Shown in pieces: positions 18,423 through 27,052 of a stretch of DNA of 64,000 nucleotides. Made by a program: the position numbers and the translations under genes. The notes under the pieces were generated by a model, which did no database searches, was not told the origin of the DNA, and saw nothing but the letters and a program-made list of their open reading frames with translations. The number at the start of each line of letters is the position of its first letter. The first letter of the stretch is position 1. The DNA is from Streptomyces spinosus (GTDB lineage Bacteria; Actinomycetota; Actinomycetes; Streptomycetales; Streptomycetaceae): the NCBI RefSeq assembly GCF_020400655.1, contig NZ_JAINRC010000024.1:1-64000 (forward strand), in the 5' to 3' direction.

Positions 18423-19220
18423 TCAGTCCAGCAGGCGGGCGCGCAGGCGCTCACGGGCGGCGGGCGTGAGCCCCAGGCCCTCGGCCAGGTAGGCGTCGAC
18501 GTCGCCCCAGGTCTCCTCGATGCTCGCGAACGCCGCCTGAAGGTACTCGGCGCGGGCGTCGAAGAGCGGGTCGAGGAGCTCCATCACCTCGGGGGTGTAG
18601 GCCGTGTGCGCGCTGCCGCTGCGCCGGACCCGGTAGCGGCGGTGCGCGGCGCCCGACTCCAGGTAGTCGGCGACGATCGCGTCCCGTTCCACCCCGAGCG
18701 CGAGGAGCGTGACCGCCACGGAGATGCCCGCGCGGTCCTTGCCGGCCGCGCAGTGCATCAGCGCGGGCACGCTGTCGTCGGCCAGCGCGTGCAGCACGCG
18801 CGCGTGCTCGGCGGTGCGCTCCGTGACGATCTTCCGGTAGGAGGCGATCATCCGGGTCGCGCCCTTGCCGTCGTCCAGGATCGCGCGCAGCTGGTCGAGA
18901 TCGCCGTCGCGGACCATCTGCCAGAACTCGGCGCCGTCCGCCGGGTCGCTCAGCGGCAGGTTCACGTTCCGCACGCCGGGCAGCTCGACGTCCGGGCCCT
19001 CCAGCCTCTGGTCGGCCGCGTTGCGGAAGTCGAAGATCGTGTGCAGGCCCAGGGAGGCGAGGAAGGCCGCGTCCTCCTGCGTCGCGTGTGCCAGGTGCCC
19101 GCTGCGGAACAGCACGCCGTACCGCACCCGCCGGCCGTCCGTGGTCGGCAGCCCGCCCACGTCACGGAAATTGCGCACTCCGGCCAGCTCCGGCTCGGTC
19201 GAAGGGACCTGCTGCGTCAC
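18423..19220 (-). CDS. tyrosine-protein phosphatase (Y_phosphatase3-type)
   Basis: 265-aa cytoplasmic phosphatase. Seen: GVRNFRDVGGLPTTDGRRVRYGVLFRS at the N-terminus, typical of this group, and the catalytic P-loop HCAAGKDRAG with C157 and R163 (CX5R). Start GTG at 19220 is chosen because a GGAGGAGC ribosome-binding site lies just upstream; a longer frame to 19403 runs through the intergenic promoter region. Divergently oriented to the alpha-galactosidase gene. Substrate unknown; bacterial homologues act on phosphotyrosine or phosphoinositides. Confidence 0.9.
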   Translation of the reverse strand: MTQQVPSTEPELAGVRNFRDVGGLPTTDGRRVRYGVLFRSGHLAHATQEDAAFLASLGLHTIFDFRNAADQRLEGPDVELPGVRNVNLPLSDPADGAEFWQMVRDGDLDQLRAILDDGKGATRMIASYRKIVTERTAEHARVLHALADDSVPALMHCAAGKDRAGISVAVTLLALGVERDAIVADYLESGAAHRRYRVRRSGSAHTAYTPEVMELLDPLFDARAEYLQAAFASIEETWGDVDAYLAEGLGLTPAARERLRARLLD

Positions 19221-19350
19221 GGGGGCTCCTCCCGGTCGGTCCCCGCCGTCGCGGCTCGTCGGCGGGCGCTCCGTCGACCATACGGCATCGATTTCCTCGG
19301 GCAATGAGTTGTCCACAGGCATTGTCAGAGGGGTCCGCGGCCCTTGATGA

Positions 19351-19379
19351 TGTTGGCACTTGAGCGGATCTGTTGGCAC
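19351..19379 (+). promoter_or_regulatory. TGTTGGCAC direct repeat before alpha-galactosidase gene
   Basis: The 9-mer TGTTGGCAC occurs at 19351-19359 and again at 19371-19379, exactly 20 bp apart, ending 13 bp before the alpha-galactosidase ATG. Two helical turns of spacing suit a dimeric regulator. No regulator gene adjoins, so the link is inferred. Confidence 0.4.
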
Positions 19380-19392
19380 CTGTGAGGTCTCG

Positions 19393-21468
19393 ATGGTGGA
19401 CATCGCCGAAAACGGTCGTACGTGGCTCCTGTCGGGCCCCAGCAGCAGCTATGCCCTGCATCTCACCGACGCGGACGAGCTGCTGCATCTGCACTGGGGG
19501 CCACGGATCGCCCTCGCCGACGCCGAGGCGCTCGCGGTGAGCCCGCTGCCCGGTTACTGGCCCTTCGAGTCCCCGCTCGACGGCCGCGAGGAGTACCCCG
19601 TCGAGGGCGGCCCCCGCTTCGTGCGCCCCGCCCTGTCCGTCCGCACGGAGGAGCGGCGCGGCACGGAGTGGCGCTTCGTGTCGTCCGGCACCACCGAGGA
19701 CGACGCACTGCTGCTGCGCTTCGACGACGACGGCGTGGCGATCACCCTGCACTACCGGATGCGCGGTGACGTCGTGGAGCGCTGGGTGACCGTCGAGAAC
19801 GGCACTCACGCGCGCGTGGAGCTGCTGCGGGCCGACGCGGCCACCTGGACCCTGCCCGACCGCGAGGGCTGGCGGCTGTCCCAGCTGCACGGCCGCTGGG
19901 CCGCTGAGTCCCGGCTCACCACCGCGCCCCTCACCTACGGTGAGAAGGTCATCGGCAGCCGCCGCGGCCACACCGGCCACCAGCACCTGCCCTGGATGGC
20001 CCTCGACACCGACGCCACCGAGGAGCGCGGCGAGGTCTACGGCTGCGCGCTCGGCTGGTCAGGTTCCTGGCGCATAGCGGTCGCCCAGCTCCCGGACGCG
20101 CGCGTGCAGATCACCGGCGGCGCCGGTTACGACGACTCGGGTCTGCTGCTCCTCGTGCCCGGGGAGTCGTACACCACCCCGGTCTTCGCGGGGCTGTGGA
20201 GCGACGGCGGCTTCGGCGGCGCGAGCCGGGCCTGGCACGCCTACCAGCGGGCGCACGTCATCCCGGACGCCGAGCAGGACCGGCCCGTGCTGTTCAACTC
20301 CTGGGAGGCCACCTTCTTCGACATCTCCGAGGAGCAGCAGCTCGCGCTCGCCCGCCGGGCCGCCGAGATCGGGATCGAGCTGTTCGTCGTCGACGACGGC
20401 TGGTTCGGCGCCCGCACCAGCGACCGCGCCGGCCTCGGCGACTGGACCCCCAACCCCGACCGCTTCCCGCACGGCCTCAAGCCGCTCGCCGACCAGGTGC
20501 ACGGGCTCGGCATGCGGTTCGGCATCTGGGTCGAGCCCGAGATGGTCAACCCGGACAGCGACCTGTACCGGGCCCACCCGGACTGGGTGCAGTACCAACC
20601 GGGACGGAAGCGGACGGAACTGCGCAACCAGCTCGTGCTCAACCTCGCGCGCGAGGACGTGCAGGAGTACCTGTGGGAGCAGTTGGACACCCTGCTGTCC
20701 AGCGCCCCCGTCGACTACGTGAAGTGGGACTTCAACCGCTGCTTCACCGATGCCGGCTGGCCCGGGGAGCCGTACCCGCAGCGCCTGTGGGTGGACCACG
20801 TCCGCGGCCTGTACGCCCTGCTGGACCGGTTGCGCGCCGCGCACCCCCAGGTCGCCTTCGAGTCCTGCTCGGGCGGCGGCGGCCGGATCGACCTCGGCGT
20901 GCTCGGCCGCACCGACCAGGTGTGGACCTCCGACAACACCGACCCGCTGGACCGGCTCGCCATCCAGCACGGCTTCACGCAGATCCACCCCGCGCGCGTG
21001 ATGGCGGCCTGGGTCACCGACAGCCCGAACACCCAGCTCAACGGACGCGCCAGCTCGCTGCGTTTCCGGTTCGTCAGTGCCATGGCGGGCGTGCTCGGGG
21101 TCGGCGGCGACCTGACGGAGTGGAGCGCGGAGGAACTGGCCGAGGCCCGGCGGTGGGTGGAGCTGTACAAGGAGATCCGCCCGGTCGTGCAGCACGGGGA
21201 GCTGTACCGGCTGCGGCCCCCCGCGGGAGGCCTGAGCGCCGTGCAGTACGTCCGCGGGGCTCAGACCGTCGTCCTGGCCTGGCTGCAGGCGCAGAGCTAC
21301 GGCGAACCGGTGCCGGCGGTGCGGCTGCGCGGGCTCGACCCGACGGCGTCGTACGAATGCCGCGAAACCGGCGAAGTGCACCGAGGTGCCGTCCTGCTGC
21401 ACCACGGACTGCGCACCGGGCTCAAGGGTGACCTGGATGCGACGGTCATCCGGCTGCGCCGCATCTGA
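19393..21468 (+). CDS. alpha-galactosidase, glycoside hydrolase family 36
   Basis: 691-aa retaining glycosidase releasing terminal alpha-galactose from oligosaccharides such as raffinose or melibiose. Seen: an N-terminal beta-sandwich, catalytic-domain entry DDGWFGART, nucleophile D446 in VKWDFNR, the SCSGGGGRIDLG loop, and the acid/base D514 in TSDNTDPLDR. No signal peptide, so the enzyme should be cytoplasmic and act on imported sugar. ATG 19393 has GAGG 5 bases upstream; a TTG at 19360 would place the repeat region in the protein. Confidence 0.93.
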   Translation: MVDIAENGRTWLLSGPSSSYALHLTDADELLHLHWGPRIALADAEALAVSPLPGYWPFESPLDGREEYPVEGGPRFVRPALSVRTEERRGTEWRFVSSGTTEDDALLLRFDDDGVAITLHYRMRGDVVERWVTVENGTHARVELLRADAATWTLPDREGWRLSQLHGRWAAESRLTTAPLTYGEKVIGSRRGHTGHQHLPWMALDTDATEERGEVYGCALGWSGSWRIAVAQLPDARVQITGGAGYDDSGLLLLVPGESYTTPVFAGLWSDGGFGGASRAWHAYQRAHVIPDAEQDRPVLFNSWEATFFDISEEQQLALARRAAEIGIELFVVDDGWFGARTSDRAGLGDWTPNPDRFPHGLKPLADQVHGLGMRFGIWVEPEMVNPDSDLYRAHPDWVQYQPGRKRTELRNQLVLNLAREDVQEYLWEQLDTLLSSAPVDYVKWDFNRCFTDAGWPGEPYPQRLWVDHVRGLYALLDRLRAAHPQVAFESCSGGGGRIDLGVLGRTDQVWTSDNTDPLDRLAIQHGFTQIHPARVMAAWVTDSPNTQLNGRASSLRFRFVSAMAGVLGVGGDLTEWSAEELAEARRWVELYKEIRPVVQHGELYRLRPPAGGLSAVQYVRGAQTVVLAWLQAQSYGEPVPAVRLRGLDPTASYECRETGEVHRGAVLLHHGLRTGLKGDLDATVIRLRRI

Positions 21469-21552
21469 CCCTTTTGGGGACATGGCGCGCGAGGAGGGTC
21501 ATATCCGCGACCGTGCGTCGTACGGCCGCTGCCGCGCGCCGGACGCCGTGCC

Positions 21553-21727
21553 CAGTACGGCCACCTCTCCCGGCTCTCCGCCCCGGCCGGGCAGACCGTG
21601 CCTGTCCGGGGCCACCGGCAACGTGACCGGCCCGCACCTGCACTTCGAGATCCGCACCACCCCGGACTACGGCTCCGGCGTCGACCCGGCCGCCTGCCCC
21701 CGCTCGCACGGCGTCCCCGTCGGCTGA
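21553..21727 (+). pseudogene. M23 (LytM-type) metallopeptidase relic, frameshifted
   Basis: From 21553 one frame reads QYGHLSRLSAPAGQTV, the usual run-up to the LytM catalytic loop. At about 21600 homology moves to another frame: LSGATGNVTGPHLHFEIRTTPDYGSGVDP, containing the zinc-binding HLHFE. The intervening residues (normally about eight, including a VGQ turn) are missing, so a small deletion plus frameshift separates the halves. No upstream domain, signal peptide or start is present. This is the end of a decayed cell-wall endopeptidase gene. Confidence 0.75.
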
Positions 21728-21833
21728 CGCCCGCCCCCCGCCACCGCCCGGCCCGCGGGCTGCCGAAGGCCGGACCCACGATCCCCGGGTCCGGCTTCGG
21801 TGTACGGTGCAGCTTCTATTCCTGGCTTTGCGA

Positions 21834-21846
21834 ACTCTTTAAGAGT
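21834..21846 (+). promoter_or_regulatory. palindrome in leader of SGNH hydrolase gene
   Basis: ACTCTTTAAGAGT is a perfect 13-bp odd dyad in an unusually AT-rich patch about 75 bp before the SGNH hydrolase start. It could be an operator; no obvious -10/-35 pair could be placed with confidence. Confidence 0.3.
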
Positions 21847-21919
21847 GGCTCATCTCACCGTTCGTCAAGTCCGGCTTACGGTCGCGTAGGTCACATCCGA
21901 AGGTGAATCATGGTCCGAC

Positions 21920-22738
21920 GTGGCAGACGATTCGAAGAATGACAGCAGATCAGTGATCGGGTCGTACGTGGCGGTGGGGGACAGCTTCACCGAGGGCGTC
22001 GGCGACCCCGGCCCCGACGGGGCGTTCGTGGGCTGGGCCGACCGGTTCGCGGTCCTCCTCGCCGACCGACGTCCCGAGGGCGACTTCCAGTACACCAACC
22101 TCGCCGTGCGCGGAAAGCTGCTGGACCAGATCGTGGCCGACCAGGTGCCGCAGGCCGTCGGCCTGGCCCCGGACCTGATCTCCTTCTGCGCGGGAGGCAA
22201 CGACATCATCCGCCCCGGCACCGACCCCGACGAGGTGGCCGAGCGCTTCGAACGCGCCCTGGCCCGACTGACGGAGGCCGCCGGCACGGTGATGGTGACG
22301 ACCGGCTTCGACACCCGTGGCGTCCCCGTCCTCAAGCACCTCCGCGGCAAGATCGCCACCTACAACGGGCACGTCCGCGCCATCGCCGACCGGTACGGAT
22401 GCCCCGTCCTCGACCTGTGGTCCCTCAAGTCCGTCCAGGACCGCAGGGCCTGGGACAGCGACCGGCTGCACCTCTCGCCCGAGGGGCACACGCGGGTGGC
22501 GCTGCGCGCGGGACAGGTCCTCGGCCTGGACGTCCCGGCCGACCCGGAGCAGCCGTGGCCGCCGCTGCCGCCCCGGGGCACGCTGGAGATCCGCCGCGAC
22601 GACGTCCAGTGGGCCCGGGAGTACCTCGTCCCCTGGATCGGCCGCCGGCTGCGCGGTGAGTCCTCGGGCGACCACGTGACCGCCAAGGGCACGCTGTCAC
22701 CGGACGCCATCAGGATGCGGATCGCCGCGGTGGCCTGA
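21920..22738 (+). CDS. SGNH/GDSL hydrolase family protein
   Basis: 272-aa esterase/lipase-type hydrolase. Seen: block I AVGDSFTEGVGDP with the nucleophile Ser, block III AGGNDI, and block V DRLHLSPEGH with the catalytic Asp and His. No signal peptide, so cytoplasmic. GTG 21920 is the furthest plausible start; GTG 21953 is an alternative. An out-of-frame ATG at 21910 with a better-spaced AAGG opens a 10-codon frame ending at 21942, which overlaps the start and might modulate initiation. Substrate unknown. Confidence 0.85.
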   Translation: MADDSKNDSRSVIGSYVAVGDSFTEGVGDPGPDGAFVGWADRFAVLLADRRPEGDFQYTNLAVRGKLLDQIVADQVPQAVGLAPDLISFCAGGNDIIRPGTDPDEVAERFERALARLTEAAGTVMVTTGFDTRGVPVLKHLRGKIATYNGHVRAIADRYGCPVLDLWSLKSVQDRRAWDSDRLHLSPEGHTRVALRAGQVLGLDVPADPEQPWPPLPPRGTLEIRRDDVQWAREYLVPWIGRRLRGESSGDHVTAKGTLSPDAIRMRIAAVA

Positions 22739-23260
22739 CCCGGCCGGCCCGCCGACGGCCCGCACCGGCACCACCGACAGCGGGCCCTCCTCGCTCCGCA
22801 GGCGTGCGCCCGCCGTCGGCCGGGCCCAGCCGGCACGCCGTCGCCGGTGATCAGGCGCCACGGGATCCGCCGTTGGGCCGCCGGGGCCGGTACGGCCCGG
22901 TCGCGGGGCCCGGCGGGCAGGCGCGGCGGCCGGACGACCGCGTCCGGCAGCGCGGACGGGACTCACCGACGGCGCAGTTCCGCAGGCCCGGGCCCGATCG
23001 GCCGGCCCCCAACCTCGATCTCGTGCCGGAACCTCGTGCCGGGCCGGCCCGGTACCCCCCCGACCGCGCACCGCCGTCGACGGCGTCCTCGTCCCGAAGG
23101 CCGGCCGGTCGCGGCCGCCGGCGCCCTCCGTCCGCGCCGGCCCGGCCCCGGGGGAACGGTGCCGCGACGGACGGATGCGCCTCGAACGTCCCGCGCCTGG
23201 TGCCGTCAGGTCCGCGGTGCGCGGTCCGGTCGCGCCCGCGGCTCCGCGGAGGTCCGCGCG
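22739..23260 (+). other. very GC-rich gene-free stretch
   Basis: About 520 bp between the SGNH hydrolase and the TetR gene. Several frames stay open on both strands only because stop codons are rare at this base composition; translations are Arg/Gly/Pro-rich with no recognisable motif and no ribosome-binding sites. Possibly the eroded remains of a gene. I see no promoter or repeat of note. Confidence 0.5.
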
Positions 23261-23881
23261 TCAGCGCCGCCTGTCGAACAACGCCTCGCGTTCCAGGCCC
23301 AGTTCGCGAGCGAGGGCGTCGTCCACCCACTCCTGCGCCCGGGACCGCGGCACCGCGCCCGGGTACGACGTGAGCTGTACCGCCAGCCCGTCCAGCAGCG
23401 CGGTCAGCCGCAGTGCCGTGCCGGCCGGGTCCGCGCACGCGAACTCACCGGCCGCCACGCCCTCGGCGATGACACCGGCGATCGCCGCCTTCCACTGCTC
23501 GTCCAGCTCCCGGGTGACCTGCCGCAGTGCGGGCTCGCGCAGGGACACCGCCCAGCCCTCGATCCACAGCCGCCAGCCCTTGGCCTGTCCGGTCGGCGCG
23601 TACCAGCGCACCGCCGACCGCAGCCGGCGCAGCGCGGTGGTCCGCCGGTCCAGCAGCCTGCGCAGGCGCGCGAGGTCGTCCTCCGCGGCGTAGGTGAACG
23701 CGGCGGCGACCAGCTTCTCCTTCGTGGAGAAGTGGTACAGCACCAGCGCGTTGCTCACCCCGAGGGCCGCGGCCACGTCGGCGATCCTGACCGCCGCCAC
23801 GCCCCGCGCCTCGATCTGCCCGATGGCTGCCCGCAGCAGCTCCTCCCGCCGCTCGGCCACGCTCAACCGCACTCTCGCCAC
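23261..23881 (-). CDS. TetR/AcrR-family regulator
   Basis: 206-aa repressor. N-terminal HTH: LLRAAIGQIEARGVAAVRIADVAAALGVSNALVLYHFSTKEKLVAAAF (about residues 14-61). The C-terminal half resembles the BetI-type ligand domain (ending RAQEWVDDALARELGL). Start is GTG at 23881. It lies downstream of and on the same strand as the Glu/Leu/Phe/Val dehydrogenase gene, 56 bp away, so it may regulate that gene or its own unit. The ligand is not evident. Confidence 0.9.
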   Translation of the reverse strand: MARVRLSVAERREELLRAAIGQIEARGVAAVRIADVAAALGVSNALVLYHFSTKEKLVAAAFTYAAEDDLARLRRLLDRRTTALRRLRSAVRWYAPTGQAKGWRLWIEGWAVSLREPALRQVTRELDEQWKAAIAGVIAEGVAAGEFACADPAGTALRLTALLDGLAVQLTSYPGAVPRSRAQEWVDDALARELGLEREALFDRRR

Positions 23882-23937
23882 GCCGTCACCCTAGTCGTTG
23901 ACCCCGGTGCCGCCGAAGCCGCAGCGCGGCAGGCCCG

Positions 23938-25128
23938 TCACCGGTACCGGCCGAACCGTTCCACGATCACCGGCAACCGGTCCGTCACCAGGGCGTGCGC
24001 GGCCACGCGCGGGGTCGTACCGTCGGCCCGCGCGCGGTCCAGCACCCGGCCGGTCAGGGCGCGCATCGAGCGCCGGACGTGGGCGAACGCCTCGTCGGCG
24101 TCGGCGCCGATGTCGCCGAACAGGGTCCACCACCACCAGGCGTTCGTCGCGGAGTTCACCACCACGTCCGGCAGCACCGTGACCCCGCGCGCGGTCAGCA
24201 GCGCCTCCGCCTCGGGCACGACGGGCATGTTGGCGGCCTCGACGATCCAACGCGCCCGGATCCGCTTCTGGTTCGCCGGGTCGACGGCGTACGACACGGC
24301 GGCCGGCACCAGCACCTCCGCCTCCGCGGACAGCCAGGCGTCGCCGGGCAGTTCACTGTCGCCGGGGCGCAGCGCGCCGCGGTCCACGGTGCCGTAGCCG
24401 TCCCGCGCCGCCAGCAGCGCCTCGACGTCGAGCCCCGCCGGGTTGGCGATGGTGCCCTTGATGTCGGCGACGGCCACGACGCTCAGGCCCGCGCGCGCGA
24501 GGAAGCGCGCGGTGGCCCCGCCCATCGTGCCGAGACCCTGCACGGCGACCCGGGTGCCCGGGTACGGCACCGCGGCCCGGTCCAGGGCCGTCAGCACCGA
24601 CTCGGCGACCCCGCAGCCGCCCACCAGCTCGTCCAGGCCGATGCCGTCCACCTCCACCGCGAAGGCGTCGGCGAGCCGCTCGCGGGCCGCGGCCTCGTCG
24701 TCCAGCAGCGGATAGACGGCCTGGATCGAGGAGACCAGGCCCGCCTCGGCCGCCGCGCGGTCCACCAGGTCCTGGGAGAGACCCAGGTCCTCGCCGGTGG
24801 TCCAGCAGCTCTCCACGTACGGCCGCACGGCGCGCAGATAGCGGACGAGGAGCCCGTACGCCTCCGGGTCCCGGGGGTCGCAGTCGATGCCGCCCTTGGC
24901 GCCGCCGAGCGGGATGTAGCGGCTCCCGGGGCTGTAGTGCAGGGCCTCCTTCATCGTCATGCCGCGGGCGAGTCCGGTCACCTCCTCCAGCGTGCAGCCG
25001 GGCCGCATCCGCAGCCCGCCGCTCGCCACGCCCCGCACCAGCCGGTCCACGACCAGGAAGCCCTGGCGGCCGGTGACGTGATCGGTCCACACGAGCGACA
25101 GCGAAGGGGCGGTGACGGGGGTGGTCAT
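23938..25128 (-). CDS. Glu/Leu/Phe/Val dehydrogenase
   Basis: 396-aa NAD(P)-dependent amino-acid dehydrogenase catalysing reversible oxidative deamination. Seen: the dimerisation-domain MTMKEALHYSPGSRYIPLGGAKGGI with the catalytic Lys, TTGEDLGLS, and the Rossmann motif VQGLGTMGGATARFLARAG. The short length and GGAKGGI pattern suit leucine/valine/phenylalanine dehydrogenases more than GdhA. ATG at 25128 is preceded by GAGGAAG. Probably co-transcribed with the TetR gene downstream. The preferred amino acid cannot be told from sequence. Confidence 0.9.
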   Translation of the reverse strand: MTTPVTAPSLSLVWTDHVTGRQGFLVVDRLVRGVASGGLRMRPGCTLEEVTGLARGMTMKEALHYSPGSRYIPLGGAKGGIDCDPRDPEAYGLLVRYLRAVRPYVESCWTTGEDLGLSQDLVDRAAAEAGLVSSIQAVYPLLDDEAAARERLADAFAVEVDGIGLDELVGGCGVAESVLTALDRAAVPYPGTRVAVQGLGTMGGATARFLARAGLSVVAVADIKGTIANPAGLDVEALLAARDGYGTVDRGALRPGDSELPGDAWLSAEAEVLVPAAVSYAVDPANQKRIRARWIVEAANMPVVPEAEALLTARGVTVLPDVVVNSATNAWWWWTLFGDIGADADEAFAHVRRSMRALTGRVLDRARADGTTPRVAAHALVTDRLPVIVERFGRYR

Positions 25129-25310
25129 GGGGCTTCCTCGGGGCGCGATGAGGTGATCACCTGAACGGCGAGTCAGTATCCGGAGCCGGTCCGGACCCTG
25201 TCAACGCGCGCAAGGGACGGGCGGCGGCGGGCGGACGCACCCCTTGCGGCGCTCGCCGGCCGCGGGGCCGACCATAATGGGGGACCTCACCCACTCCACC
25301 GGGAGGTACC

Positions 25311-26486
25311 GTGACCGGTCTGCGTTCCGCGAGCTCCGGGCTCCGCGCGCTGCGGCCCGCTGCGTTCGGAGCGGACCCGGGGGGTGAGCGCATGGCACGC
25401 ATCCGCCGCTCGCCGCATTTCGAGGGCGGCGTCTTCCAGAACCCCGGCGGCCCCGCCCGCACCCGGCCCACCGGGTCCTCGCTGGACCTCGCGAAGGTGT
25501 TCCTGGACCGGGACACCCGGCCGCTGCGCGCCCCCAAGGGCACCGTCCCGGTGCATCCCACCACCTTCGCCGACCTGGCCAAGCCGCCCGCCACCGGACT
25601 GCGGCTGACCTGGATGGGCCACTCCAGCGTGCTCGCCGAGATCGACGGTCACCGCGTCCTGTTCGATCCCGTCTGGGGCGAGCGCTGCTCCCCGTTCCCC
25701 TTCGCCGGGCCCAAGCGGCTCCATCCGGTGCCGCTGCCGCTGGCCGCGCTCGGCCCGGTCGACGTCGTCGTCATCTCGCACGACCACTACGACCACCTGG
25801 ACCTGCCCACCATCAAGGCGCTGGCCGGCACGGACACCCTGTTCGCCGTGCCGCTCGGCGTGGGCGCCCACCTCGAACACTGGGGCGTCCGCCCGGACCG
25901 GCTGCGCGAACTGGACTGGCACGAGTCCACCCGCGTCGGCGGCCTCACCCTCACCGCCACCCCGGCCCGCCACTTCTGCGGCCGTGGCCTGCGCAACACC
26001 CAGCACACCCTCTGGGCGTCCTGGGCCGTCGCCGGCGAGGAGCACCGGATCTACCACAGCGGCGACACCGGCTACTTCGACGGCTTCAAGGACATCGGTG
26101 CCGCGCACGGCCCGTTCGACGCCACGATGATCCAGATCGGCGCTTACAGCGAGTTCTGGCCCGACATCCACATGACCCCGCAGGAGGGCCTGCGCGCCCA
26201 CCTCGACCTCCAGGGCGGCGCGCCCCACGGCGTCCTGCTGCCGATCCACTGGGGCACCTTCAACCTCGCCCCGCACCCCTGGGCCGAGCCGGGGGAGTGG
26301 ACCAAGGAGGCCGCCGAGGAGGCCGGCCAGGCGGTGGCCCTGCCCCGGCCGGGCGAGCCGTTCGAGGCGGCCGGCAAGCTGCCGGCCGAGGCGTGGTGGC
26401 GGAGCGCGTCGGGGGACGTACGGCGCACCTGGCGCTCGGTCGGCGCGTTCGTCGCGGAGCCCCCCACGCGCGACGCCGGCGCCTGA
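25311..26486 (+). CDS. metallo-beta-lactamase-fold hydrolase (NAPE-PLD/UlaG-like)
   Basis: 391-aa cytoplasmic hydrolase. Seen: the metal-binding SHDHYDHLD, further ligands in ATPARHFCGRG and YHSGDTGYFDGF, and the final His in LLPIHWGTFNLA, as in the N-acyl-phosphatidylethanolamine phospholipase D-like group. The first 60 residues (NPGGPARTRPTGSSLDLAKVF) also fit this group. GTG 25311 follows GGGAGG by a few bases; CATAAT at 25273-25278 is a candidate -10 element. Physiological substrate unknown; a phosphodiesterase on lipids is one possibility. Confidence 0.88.
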   Translation: MTGLRSASSGLRALRPAAFGADPGGERMARIRRSPHFEGGVFQNPGGPARTRPTGSSLDLAKVFLDRDTRPLRAPKGTVPVHPTTFADLAKPPATGLRLTWMGHSSVLAEIDGHRVLFDPVWGERCSPFPFAGPKRLHPVPLPLAALGPVDVVVISHDHYDHLDLPTIKALAGTDTLFAVPLGVGAHLEHWGVRPDRLRELDWHESTRVGGLTLTATPARHFCGRGLRNTQHTLWASWAVAGEEHRIYHSGDTGYFDGFKDIGAAHGPFDATMIQIGAYSEFWPDIHMTPQEGLRAHLDLQGGAPHGVLLPIHWGTFNLAPHPWAEPGEWTKEAAEEAGQAVALPRPGEPFEAAGKLPAEAWWRSASGDVRRTWRSVGAFVAEPPTRDAGA

Positions 26487-27052
26487 CCGACCGGGGCGAG
26501 GGGGCGGCCCCCCCGCGCCCCGGCTCCAGCTCACCGGGCAGGTCTCGCGTGCACGGCGTGCACCGGTGTGCCGCCAGACCCCTGACCCAGGCGTGGCCAG
26601 AGCAAACACACTGAGTAATGATCGGGGTGGACTGGTCCTCGGCGGAGGGGCCCCGGAGGCCACCGCGCGGGCGGCGCCGGGAGCGAGCCCAACCAGCGCG
26701 TGCGCCGCGCGGGGGAGAGCGCGACAGGTGGGGGTGATCGGCCGACCGTTCCGTTCCCGACCGCTTGTGACCAGGCCGGATCGGTTGTGACGCGATTCCG
26801 CCCGGCATCGGGCAGTGGCCGTCGGACCTTCGTACGACGCCTCATACCAGAGCGGGACGCTGCGCGGGTGACTTTGTCAACTGCCCACCGCACATGATGC
26901 TCAGGCAACTACTGTGAGTGTCCGCCGGGCGACGCGCGGCCGGGTGCACCGGCCCCGCCGGCCGGCAGCGATGACGCATGCCCGCATCGACGCATGCCCG
27001 CACGGCGCACCGCACGAGGACACAGGCCCGACGGATCAGTACGAGGACGCAG
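26487..27052 (+). other. intergenic region upstream of the conservon
   Basis: About 570 bp without a supportable gene. It carries a direct repeat TTGTGAC (26765-26771 and 26785-26791) with a 20-bp period and a moderately AT-rich stretch around 26870-26915 that probably includes the conservon promoter. Open frames through it lack ribosome-binding sites and motifs. Confidence 0.45.

Noticed and set aside
22697-23071. Possible MGMT/alkyltransferase-like relic on the minus strand
   Set aside because: A vague resemblance around a PWR-type segment did not extend to the PCHR active site or neighbouring motifs; not enough to call a pseudogene.
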